A stretch of 23,857 bases of DNA from Bacteroides sp. UBA7335. Lineage in GTDB: Bacteria > Bacteroidota > Bacteroidia > Bacteroidales > Bacteroidaceae. A program made the position numbers and the translations under genes. Positions 9,901-16,470 of this stretch are shown one piece after another. Within the stretch, counting starts at the first letter, position 1; each line of letters starts with the position of its first letter. The stretch spans positions 1 to 23,857 of the forward strand of contig DKPL01000001.1 of NCBI GenBank assembly GCA_002471185.1. The letters are read 5' to 3'. Below the pieces are notes generated by a model, which ran no database searches, was not told where the DNA came from, and worked only from the letters and a program-made list of their open reading frames with translations.

Positions 9901-11314
9901 TCCACATCTGTTGCGTCCTGTATTCCTTACCGGTTTGGTTGCCTCGATGGGGTTTGTGCCCATGGCCATTGCAACATCGGCTGGAGCAGAGGTACAACGT
10001 CCACTTGCCACGGTTGTTATTGGTGGGTTGATTGTATCGACGGCACTTACGCTTATCATCATACCGATATTCTATAAAATAGTAAATCAAACCGGAACCA
10101 GTATGAGACGTTCTAAGAAGTTCAGAAACCTTTTTATTCTTATCCCGGCATTGCTGCTAAGTAGCAGTTTGCTTCAGGCACAAGAGGCCTCAACGGTTGT
10201 AACTCTTGAGCAAGCCATTGAGTTGGCCAAACAAAATCACCCTCGCTTGCATGTGGCAGAGGCGGCTGTTAAGCAGGCTAAAGCTACTAGGGGTGAGATT
10301 GTAGAGGCAGCTCCTACCTCATTCAGCTATGCTTGGGGACAGTTAAATAGCGAGGTAAAAAACGATAAAGAGTTAAGCATTGAGCAGAGTTTAGGTTCGC
10401 TATTAACTCCTTTTTATAAGAATGCATTGGTCAATCGCCAAGTGTCAACCAGTACTTATTACCAACAAATGGTAGAGAAAGAGGTAGTGGCTGAGGTAAA
10501 ACGTGCTTGGGCATTTTATCAACAGTGTTGCGAGTTGAGCAAACTCTACCGCGACCAAGACGAGATGGCGAAAGAGATTTATCGCATCGGCATGTTGCGC
10601 TATGAGCAAGGCGAGATAACCTTACTCGAAAAAAACATGATGACGACTCTTGCTGCCGACTTGCGCAACCGTCTTTATCAGGCTCAACAAGAGGAGCAGT
10701 TGGCACTGGCACGTTTTCGTTGGACTTGCTATGTCGATTCGCTCATAGTGCCTGCTGTGCAAGAGTCTTTAAAGTTTGACGTCTCTTATCTTGACGGTTA
10801 TTCACTATCGCAAGCTCACTTGGGTTATTTCAACGGACAAGCCGACGAAGCACAGGCACTGACCCGAGTAGAGCGTAGTCGCTTTTTCCCTGAAATTAGT
10901 TTAGGATATACGCGCCAAAATATTCTGCCCATCAAGAATCTTAATTCGTGGATGGTGGGCGTTTCGTTTCCACTCTACTTTTTGCCACAAAGCAGTAGGG
11001 TGAAACAGGCCAGACTAGCGGCCCAAACAGCCAAGATAACTGCCGAAAGCAACATTAGAGAGTTATACAACAAAGTAGATGAGTTGGTTATCTTGCTACG
11101 TCGTTATAGCGAAAATTTGACTTTCTACCAATCATCGGCATTGCAAGAGGCTGAAGCGTTAGAAGAGGCTGCCAACTTGCAGTTTCAAAATAGCGAGACC
11201 GGCATCACAGAGTACATCCAGTCGATAGTAACAGTTCGCGATATTCGCAAGGCGTACCTCGAAACACTCTACGAATATAATGTAGCAGCTCTAGAATATG
11301 AGCTGTATAAGTAA
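6986..11314 (+). CDS. CzcA-type RND metal efflux pump fused to TolC-like channel
   Basis: A 1442-residue fusion. Residues 1 to about 1035 are a heavy-metal-efflux RND proton antiporter of the CzcA/CusA family: a first membrane helix near 12-32, two periplasmic porter regions, and transmembrane bundles around 340-500, 540-560 and 870-1035. The proton-relay motif is D400FGIVVD406 with E413. The region of CusA carrying the Cu/Ag methionines here reads FNELMTG and VEDADI, nearer CzcA-like pumps, so divalent metals (Co/Zn/Cd/Ni) are more likely than Cu/Ag; this is inference. From about 1041 a basic stretch, a hydrophobic segment (LFILIPALLLSSSLLQAQ) and about 380 residues of helical outer-membrane-factor (TolC-like) sequence follow. 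The internal segment looks like a signal peptide with a possible cleavage site after LLQA. The adaptor gene starts 32 bp downstream. The frame is open throughout, so the fusion is genuine in this sequence. Confidence 0.92.
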   Translation: MLKAIVHFSIKKKLFVGLTTLALLIGGIYSMLTLPIDTVPDITNNQVQIVTISPTLAPQEVEQLITMPIEIAMSNIMKVEEIRSVSRFGLSLVTVVFDEGVPTLDARQLINEQIQSVAGEIPTELGTPEMMPITTGLGEIYQYVLEVDPAYRDKYDAMELRTIQDWIVKRQLSGIPGIVEINSFGGYVKQYEVAVDPDALFSLNITLAEVFEALSRNNQNTGGSYIEKMRNAYYIRSEGMITHLKDIEQVVITNRNGIPIHIDDVAKVRFGAPKRFGAMTMDGDGECVGGIAMMLKGANANLVTRELEERVERIQKLLPEGVRIEPYLNRSELVSRNISTVVYNLIEGALIVFLILIIFLGNFRAGLIVASVIPLAMLFAFIMMRIFGVSANLMSLGAIDFGIVVDGSIVIIEGVLAHLYSKRLIGKKLNKAEMDAEVEQGISGVTRSATFAIVIILIVFFPILTLKGIEGKYFTPMAKTLVFCIIGAMLLSLTYVPMMASLFLKHNLKAKRTFADRFFDGLNIGYQYTLKWCMRFKWGVVMAAFGALIGSFILFGKLGAEFIPTLDEGDFAMQMTLPAGSSLSESIEVSNLAQKTLKERFPEIKHVVAKIGTAEVPTDPMAVEDADIMIVMKPFKEWTSATSRAEMVEKMKESLEPLSQRAEFNFSQPIQLRFNELMTGAKADIAIKLYGEDTHELYERAKEAARYVQKVPGASDVIVEQTMGLPQLIVKYNRDKIARYGVNIQELNDMIRTAYAGEASGVIFENERRFDLVVRLDQQKVADFNLDKLFIRTAEGVQIPISEFASIDLVEGPLQINRDETKRRIVIGVNVRNADIQQVVADIQATLDKNITLQPGYYFEYGGQFENLQNAINTLLIVIPVALGLILLILFFAFKNVTYTLIVFSTVPLSLIGGIVALWLRGMPFSISAGVGFIALFGVSVLNGILMLNHFNDLRSRSTYPLSTSKIISRGTPHLLRPVFLTGLVASMGFVPMAIATSAGAEVQRPLATVVIGGLIVSTALTLIIIPIFYKIVNQTGTSMRRSKKFRNLFILIPALLLSSSLLQAQEASTVVTLEQAIELAKQNHPRLHVAEAAVKQAKATRGEIVEAAPTSFSYAWGQLNSEVKNDKELSIEQSLGSLLTPFYKNALVNRQVSTSTYYQQMVEKEVVAEVKRAWAFYQQCCELSKLYRDQDEMAKEIYRIGMLRYEQGEITLLEKNMMTTLAADLRNRLYQAQQEEQLALARFRWTCYVDSLIVPAVQESLKFDVSYLDGYSLSQAHLGYFNGQADEAQALTRVERSRFFPEISLGYTRQNILPIKNLNSWMVGVSFPLYFLPQSSRVKQARLAAQTAKITAESNIRELYNKVDELVILLRRYSENLTFYQSSALQEAEALEEAANLQFQNSETGITEYIQSIVTVRDIRKAYLETLYEYNVAALEYELYK

Positions 11315-11346
11315 CATTGAAGTAATCATAAAAAAATAGATACCCC

Positions 11347-12267
11347 ATGAATTTTAAACCTCTAAACTGCTCTTTATTGTTGGTGTTGATGCTAACTGGC
11401 TGTAGTTCAAAGCAAGCTCAACCCGAGTCAACTACTGAGCAAGCTCAAATGAGTAAAGAAATAGGCGTTGAACCAGCAAAAGATAGTGCTGCAAACGATA
11501 CATTGGTAGATGCCATGACTGCAGCTACTTCACGTCCTAACCAAGTTTCGCTTAATGGCACTATTGTTATTCCACCCCAGCACCATGCCACTGTGTCGTT
11601 GACCATGGGAGGCATTATTCGCAACACCACCATGCTACCGGGACAATACGTGAATAAGGGCGCAGTGCTTGCCACACTCGAGAACCCCGATTTCATCTTG
11701 TTGCAACAAAACTATTTGGATAGTTATGCACAAACGGAGTTCTTGCAGAAAGAGTACAATAGGCAGAAGACGCTATCCGACCAGCAAGCGGCTTCGTTAA
11801 AGAAGTTTGAGCAGACCAAAGCCGACTACCTATCTATGAAAAGCAGACTGGAGGCAACCGAAGCTCAACTATCACTATTGGGCGTGACGGCTTCTACGCT
11901 ACAAACAAAGGGGATAGCTCCTTTGCTCGAAGTAAAAGCTCCAATCAGCGGATATATTGGTCAGGTAGATGTAAACACGGGCAAATACATCCAAGCGGGC
12001 GAAGCTTTGTGCGACATCATCGATAAGCGAGTGCCGATGTTGCGACTTACGACTTACGAAAAAGACATTCAAGATTTGCGCTTGGGCGATATAGTAGAGT
12101 TTCAAGCAAATGGTATGCCCGGCAAGAACTTTGAAGCAAAAATTGTATCTATCGGCCAACAAGTAGACGAGGTAAATCGCTCGCTGCAAGTGTATGCACA
12201 AATTATAAACAGCCATCAAGAATTTCGACCTGGCATGTATGTCACAGCACGAATCAAGTGGAACTAA
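11347..12267 (+). CDS. RND efflux periplasmic adaptor lipoprotein (CzcB/CusB-like)
   Basis: A 306-residue membrane-fusion protein that would bridge the inner-membrane pump and outer-membrane channel. A lipoprotein signal is visible, with LTGC at 16-19 and C19 as the lipidated residue, so it is probably anchored to the periplasmic face of a membrane. A Ser/Gln/Glu-rich linker (about 20-55) is followed by the first lipoyl half, an alpha-hairpin coiled coil (about 115-175), the second lipoyl half (APISGYIGQVDVNTGKYIQA) and a beta-barrel domain (MLRLTTYEKDIQDLRLGD onward). No His- or Met-rich metal-binding extension is seen. It lies 32 bp downstream of the pump-channel fusion and almost certainly shares its transcript. 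Confidence 0.9.
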   Translation: MNFKPLNCSLLLVLMLTGCSSKQAQPESTTEQAQMSKEIGVEPAKDSAANDTLVDAMTAATSRPNQVSLNGTIVIPPQHHATVSLTMGGIIRNTTMLPGQYVNKGAVLATLENPDFILLQQNYLDSYAQTEFLQKEYNRQKTLSDQQAASLKKFEQTKADYLSMKSRLEATEAQLSLLGVTASTLQTKGIAPLLEVKAPISGYIGQVDVNTGKYIQAGEALCDIIDKRVPMLRLTTYEKDIQDLRLGDIVEFQANGMPGKNFEAKIVSIGQQVDEVNRSLQVYAQIINSHQEFRPGMYVTARIKWN

Positions 12268-12272
12268 GTCAC

Positions 12273-12301
12273 TTTGACTGAAGAAAAAAGCACTATCTTT
12301 G
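12273..12301 (+). promoter_or_regulatory. Promoter of the histidine kinase-regulator pair
   Basis: TTTG (12273-12276), a 17-bp spacer and TATCTTTG (12294-12301) match both elements of the Bacteroidota promoter. The -7 box ends 7 bp before the kinase ATG at 12309, so the transcript would have almost no leader. This suggests the two-component pair can be expressed independently of the pump genes. Confidence 0.6.
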
Positions 12302-12308
12302 TATCATT

Positions 12309-13370
12309 ATGAAGTTTATCAAAACGCTATACGCTGACAAGTACTTATTGGCTATCATAGCAATTTCATTTACGGTAGCCATACTGATTCATTTTCCCGA
12401 ATCGATTGCACTATTTGAGCAGATGCAAAGCGATATCTTATTCCCCGACATTCACTTTTGGGATGTCTTTACAGAGATTGTCTTTACATTCCTTTCGTTG
12501 CTACTCTTGTTTGCAGTCAACATGGCTCTTTTTAAGTTTGGCGACTTGAGCATTAGTGTTTCGTGGAAAAAGCTATTGACTTCGTTTGTGCTCACCGGGG
12601 TGCTGAGTAGCTTGTTGGGCAAAGGTTTTGTGTTTCTACATCATACCTTAGGACTACCCGCCATTACTGCAACTGTGCATCACTATATGCATCCCATGCG
12701 CGACCTCATCATGACCTCACTGGTGACTGGTAGTTGCTACATGTTTCATTTGATTCGGAGGCAACAAAAGGTGTCTATTGAAAACCAGCAGTTGCAGGCC
12801 GAAAACATTCGCAATCAGTACGAAGCATTAAAGCATCAGCTCAACCCACACATGCTCTTCAACTCGCTCAATGCATTACGTTCATTGGTTCGCGAAGATC
12901 AAGAGCGTGCTCAAGAGTATATTTTAGAACTTTCGCATGTGCTTCGCTATACGCTTCAAAGCAACGATTCTCAATCGGTTCGGCTGTGCGATGAGATGGA
13001 GTTTGCTTCAGCCTATATCTTCTTGCTAAAGATGAGATATGAGGATAGCATTGTTTTCGACATCAACATCCATCCACATCTCGATGAGTTCAGGTTGCCA
13101 CCAATGGCAGTGCAAGTGCTTATCGAAAATGCAGTGAAGCACAATGAGATTAGCTCGCGACGTCCTCTCAATATTTGCATTGAGACTAACGAAGCAGGGG
13201 TACTCAAAGTGAGCAATCGCATCCAGCCCAAGCTGACCAGCACTAACGGCACGGGAGTAGGACTAATGAATCTGACAAGGCGCTATAAACTCTTGTTTCA
13301 CCAAGACATCACCATCACCGAGGATAGCCACTTCACAGTTAGCCTTCCTCTAATTAGCGAATCGGTATGA
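12309..13370 (+). CDS. LytS/YpdA-type sensor histidine kinase
   Basis: A 353-residue membrane histidine kinase. The N-terminal half contains about four transmembrane helices (near 12-30, 54-76, 88-110 and 130-148) with short loops and no large sensor domain. A coiled-coil linker (about 150-175) leads to the His_kinase domain of the LytS family, with H181 in QLNPHMLFNSLNALRSL as the phospho-accepting histidine. The ATPase domain follows, with the N-box IENAVKHN (272-279) and a G-box GTGVGLMNL (315-323). The stop overlaps the ATG of the response regulator by 4 bp (ATGA), which indicates translational coupling. Location just after an RND efflux module suggests a link to that pump, but the signal sensed is unknown. 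Confidence 0.93.
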   Translation: MKFIKTLYADKYLLAIIAISFTVAILIHFPESIALFEQMQSDILFPDIHFWDVFTEIVFTFLSLLLLFAVNMALFKFGDLSISVSWKKLLTSFVLTGVLSSLLGKGFVFLHHTLGLPAITATVHHYMHPMRDLIMTSLVTGSCYMFHLIRRQQKVSIENQQLQAENIRNQYEALKHQLNPHMLFNSLNALRSLVREDQERAQEYILELSHVLRYTLQSNDSQSVRLCDEMEFASAYIFLLKMRYEDSIVFDINIHPHLDEFRLPPMAVQVLIENAVKHNEISSRRPLNICIETNEAGVLKVSNRIQPKLTSTNGTGVGLMNLTRRYKLLFHQDITITEDSHFTVSLPLISESV

Positions 13371-14152
13371 AAGCATTGATTATTGAAGACGAAAAGGCAG
13401 CGGTACGCAATCTGTTATCGCTTTTGCAAGAGGTAGCTCCACAGGTTGAGATACTGACGACTCTCGATAGTATTTCAGAGAGTATAGAGTGGTTCAATAC
13501 GCACGCCATGCCCGATATTGTTTTTATGGATATCCATTTGGCAGATGGTTCAGCATTCGAGATATTCAAACATACTCAAATATCTTGCCCCATCATATTC
13601 ACCACTGCTTATGATGAGTATGCGCTGCAAGCTTTCAAGGTAAATAGCATCGACTACCTACTGAAGCCTATCGGCAGCAAAGAGATGGAACAGGCATTTA
13701 AGAAACTAAACATACTGCAACCTAAGCCAGAACAAGTATCTACTTCGGTAGCAACTAATGATTTGTTGAGTTTGATAAATGCAATTAAAAAGGAAGAAGG
13801 CTATCGGACTCACTTTTTGGTACCCATCAAGGGTGACAAATTATTACCATTAGCTATCGAGTCTATTCACTACTTCTACATCAAAGGTAGTTTGGCTAAA
13901 TTGATGCTTGCTGACGGAACCTCATACTCCATTCCGTTTAACTTAGACGAGCTGACCGAGTCGGTAAATCCTACGTTATTCTTTCGGGTAAATAGGCAAT
14001 ACCTGCTTTCGCGCGAGGCCATTAAAGATATCAGCCTATGGTTTAACAGCAGGCTATCGGTAAACTTGGTGCACGAAGATGATGAGGAGAAAATCATTGT
14101 CAGCAAAACTCGAGTAGCTGAGTTTAAAAAGTGGTTTGCACGTAAACAGTAA
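13367..14152 (+). CDS. LytTR-family response regulator
   Basis: A 261-residue transcription factor and cognate partner of the preceding kinase (4-bp overlap). The receiver domain (1 to about 120) shows the acidic pair E7/D8, the phospho-acceptor D55 in VFMDIHLADG, T80 and K100 in LLKP. A linker follows, and the C-terminal part (about 150-258) is a LytTR DNA-binding domain with the typical FFRVNRQYLLS and NSRLSVNL segments. LytTR regulators bind pairs of short direct repeats upstream of targets. I saw no unambiguous LytTR site here; the inverted repeat at the pump start is a possible but unproven target. Confidence 0.94.
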   Translation: MKALIIEDEKAAVRNLLSLLQEVAPQVEILTTLDSISESIEWFNTHAMPDIVFMDIHLADGSAFEIFKHTQISCPIIFTTAYDEYALQAFKVNSIDYLLKPIGSKEMEQAFKKLNILQPKPEQVSTSVATNDLLSLINAIKKEEGYRTHFLVPIKGDKLLPLAIESIHYFYIKGSLAKLMLADGTSYSIPFNLDELTESVNPTLFFRVNRQYLLSREAIKDISLWFNSRLSVNLVHEDDEEKIIVSKTRVAEFKKWFARKQ

Positions 14153-14175
14153 TCGCCCAAGTAAAAGATTCAGCT

Positions 14176-14241
14176 AGTTCCAAAGGCTTGGAACCGTAGC
14201 TCCGATGGCTTGGAACTATAGTTTCAAAGGTTTGAAACTAA
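14176..14241. repeat. Three tandem 22-bp imperfect palindromic repeats
   Basis: Three head-to-tail 22-bp units (14176-14197, 14198-14219, 14220-14241) fill the gap between the convergent regulator and kinase-like genes. Each is built on an inverted core: TTCCAAAGGCTTGGAA, a degenerate CTCCGATGGCTTGGAA, and TTTCAAAGGTTTGAAA. The third unit carries paired C-to-T and G-to-A differences from the first that keep its palindrome. No poly-T tract follows on either strand, so this is not a standard terminator, though it may block transcription or stabilise 3' ends. There are no spacers, so it is not a CRISPR array. Confidence 0.75.
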
Positions 14242-14287
14242 ATGAAACAACAATAATCAACAAGCTAAGAATGGGTGTTGCGATGTA

Positions 14288-14917
14288 CTATACACCCCAC
14301 TTAAGGTGCACCAGCTCATATAGATAATCTACTGTAGCATCAATGCCTAGCACCGAAGAGTTGATACATAGGTGATATGAAGCGGCTACTCCCCACGATT
14401 TGTAAGTATAATAGTTGTAATACTCGGCACGTTTTTTATCAATCTTCTCCATGATTTCGATGGCTTGCTCATCACTCACTCCCTGACGGAGTTTAATGCG
14501 TTGCACTCTGTCTTGCTCATCGGCAGTGATAAATATATCGAGCTTATGGGGATGATTGCGAAGAATATAGTCGGAGCATCGTCCTACAAAAAGAGATGAG
14601 CCGGCTGCTGCCACTTGGCGAATAACGTCACTTTGAATCTGAAACAAAGCATCATTGCTTAAACAGTTGTTGATAGGCAAAGCGCCGTCGCTAACAAATG
14701 GGAAACGCATACCAAACAATCCCCCAATAATTCCAGTCGATGTCTTTTCGTCTGCTTTTTCGAAAAACTCTTTGCAAAGCCCACTTTGTTCAGAAGCCAA
14801 CTCTATCAGTTTCTTATCCAAAAACTGAATGTTAAGACGTTGAGCCAACTTTTCGCCAATCTCTTTCCCGCCACTACCAAGCTGACGTCCTATATTGATA
14901 ACATATTTTTCGTTCAT
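14288..14917 (-). CDS. Cytidylate-kinase-like family protein
   Basis: A 209-residue P-loop protein of the cytidylate kinase-like family. The nucleotide-binding loop is INIGRQLGSGGKEIGEKLA (8-26), a variant Walker A. LDKKLIELAS, VGRCSDYILR and the lid-like RIKLRQGVSDEQAIEIMEKIDKKRAEYYNYYT follow, as usual for this family. The housekeeping Cmk has a different loop, so this is probably not the essential CMP kinase; the substrate is unknown. Cytoplasmic, no signal peptide. It lies 79 bp downstream of the MATE transporter on the same strand, with its own promoter-like box. Confidence 0.85.
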   Translation of the reverse strand: MNEKYVINIGRQLGSGGKEIGEKLAQRLNIQFLDKKLIELASEQSGLCKEFFEKADEKTSTGIIGGLFGMRFPFVSDGALPINNCLSNDALFQIQSDVIRQVAAAGSSLFVGRCSDYILRNHPHKLDIFITADEQDRVQRIKLRQGVSDEQAIEIMEKIDKKRAEYYNYYTYKSWGVAASYHLCINSSVLGIDATVDYLYELVHLKWGV

Positions 14918-14943
14918 ACTGTGTACTTATTCATAGTCTACAA

Positions 14944-14951
14944 CAAACATA
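14944..14951 (-). promoter_or_regulatory. -7 box of the cytidylate-kinase-like gene
   Basis: TATGTTTG on the minus strand matches TAnnTTTG, 26 bp upstream of the start codon at 14917. A T-rich stretch upstream may serve as the -33 region. Confidence 0.45.
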
Positions 14952-14996
14952 GTTATTTTTTAGAAAAACAGGGTAAGAATAATGTTTTTATTCCGC

Positions 14997-16355
14997 TTAT
15001 CGTTGCGCAGCTGCTTTCTTGAACACCCTAAATTGATAGGTAAGCATAATAGCCGAAACAATACTTGCTATCAGATCGGAGATAGGCATACTCATCCAAA
15101 TGCCTGTTTGGCCATAGAATTGAGGCAATATCAGGAGCAAGGGAACTAAGAATAACAACTGACGAGTAAGCGATAAGAAGATGGCTTTGCCAGGCATGCC
15201 AATGCTTTGAAAAAAGTTGGAGGTAACCATCTGGAAACCCACAATAGGGAAAAATAGCACTACAATGCGAAAGCCTTCGGAAGCAATTTGAGTGAGTTGC
15301 TGATCTTTAGTAAAAATCGACACTACCTCTTGCGGGAAAAACATTCCCATCAAAAAACCAATGGTGGTGAAGATAGTGGCACCAAAAATGGTGTACTTCA
15401 ATACCTGCATCACACGCTCGTAGTGCTTGGCACCAAAGTTATAACCGGCAATGGGTTGCATCCCCTGATTTAGTCCTAACACAATCATCACTACCACAAA
15501 TACTACGCGGTTGACAATACCAAATGCGCCAATGGCCAAATCGCCACCATACTTTTGTAAACCTTGATTTATTAAAATCACAATAAAACAAGAGGCCATA
15601 TTCATCAAAAAAGGCGACATACCGATGGCAAAAGAATCGAGCACAATGGCCTTCTTTAACTTAAAAATGCCACGATGAAAATGTAATAGCTCATTTTTGT
15701 TACTAAAAAGCTTGAACTGCCAGCTAAGCGCAACGGTTTGTGCTATAATGGTAGCAATGGCAGCTCCACGAATGCCCCAGTCGAAGCCAAAAATAAATAT
15801 CGGATCGAGAATGGTATTAATCACCACAGTAGCTATGGTGGCATACATTGCCTTTTGCGGGTGTCCCGAAGACCGAAGCATGGCATTTAAGCCCAAATAA
15901 ATATGAGTTATCACATTGCCATACAAAATAACTTGCATATAATCGCGAGCATAACCTACCGTTTGATCACTACCACCAAAGAAGTAAAGAATGGGATCGA
16001 GAAAGATAAGACAGAGCACTGCAAAGACTACTCCTATAATGGCATTTAAGACCAAAACATTGCCCAAAATACGTTGCGCCGTGTCATAATCTTTCTGCCC
16101 AAGCTTCACCGAAGCCAAAGTAGCAGCGCCAACACCAACAAGCGATCCAAAAGCAGCTGCAAGGTTCATTAGCGGAAACGTAAGTGCTAAACCCGAGATA
16201 GCCAACGGTCCAACTCCTTGTCCGATAAAGATACTATCTACCATATTATACAACGAAGCTGCTGTCATAGCAATTATAGCCGGCACGGCATATTTCACTA
16301 GTAGCTTTCCAATCTCTTGTGTCCCTAACTCTGCGGGAACGTATTGTCCTGTCAT
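14997..16355 (-). CDS. MATE family multidrug/sodium antiporter
   Basis: A 452-residue integral inner-membrane protein with about twelve hydrophobic helices, of the MatE fold and probably the MepA-like subgroup. Recognisable segments are ASLYNMVDSIFIGQGVGPLA in the first bundle, LNAMLRSSGHPQKAM near 165-180, GLNQGMQPIAGYNFGAKHYE near 300-320 in the second bundle, and NFFQSIGMPGKA near 385-396. Such proteins export cationic drugs or metabolites in exchange for Na+ or H+; the substrate is unknown. It is transcribed divergently from lysS. Its start at 16355 is supported by a promoter-like box 21 bp upstream. Confidence 0.94.
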   Translation of the reverse strand: MTGQYVPAELGTQEIGKLLVKYAVPAIIAMTAASLYNMVDSIFIGQGVGPLAISGLALTFPLMNLAAAFGSLVGVGAATLASVKLGQKDYDTAQRILGNVLVLNAIIGVVFAVLCLIFLDPILYFFGGSDQTVGYARDYMQVILYGNVITHIYLGLNAMLRSSGHPQKAMYATIATVVINTILDPIFIFGFDWGIRGAAIATIIAQTVALSWQFKLFSNKNELLHFHRGIFKLKKAIVLDSFAIGMSPFLMNMASCFIVILINQGLQKYGGDLAIGAFGIVNRVVFVVVMIVLGLNQGMQPIAGYNFGAKHYERVMQVLKYTIFGATIFTTIGFLMGMFFPQEVVSIFTKDQQLTQIASEGFRIVVLFFPIVGFQMVTSNFFQSIGMPGKAIFLSLTRQLLFLVPLLLILPQFYGQTGIWMSMPISDLIASIVSAIMLTYQFRVFKKAAAQR

Positions 16356-16376
16356 ACCTATATTTTAATGATTGTG

Positions 16377-16384
16377 CAAAGATA
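16377..16384 (-). promoter_or_regulatory. -7 box of the MATE gene
   Basis: On the minus strand TATCTTTG matches TAnnTTTG, about 21 bp before the start codon at 16355. It lies only 50 bp from the oppositely oriented lysS box. Confidence 0.5.
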
Positions 16385-16433
16385 GGCATTCTTTATTTAA
16401 GAGAAAAAGTAACGCTATATAAAAAATGTTTCG

Positions 16434-16441
16434 TATTTTTG
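16434..16441 (+). promoter_or_regulatory. -7 box of lysS
   Basis: TATTTTTG matches TAnnTTTG, 29 bp upstream of the ATG at 16471. It lies inside the first codons of the longer open frame, so it argues for the internal start. Confidence 0.5.
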
Positions 16442-16470
16442 TCCCAAATATTGAGTTAATATATTACGTA

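Noticed and set aside
14176..14241. CRISPR array
   Set aside because: The 22-bp units are directly adjacent with no spacers, only three copies exist, and no cas gene is nearby.
16426..16470. Upstream start for lysS adding MFRIFVPNIELIYYV
   Set aside because: The promoter-like box TATTTTTG lies inside this segment, and the ATG at 16471 gives the normal family N-terminus.
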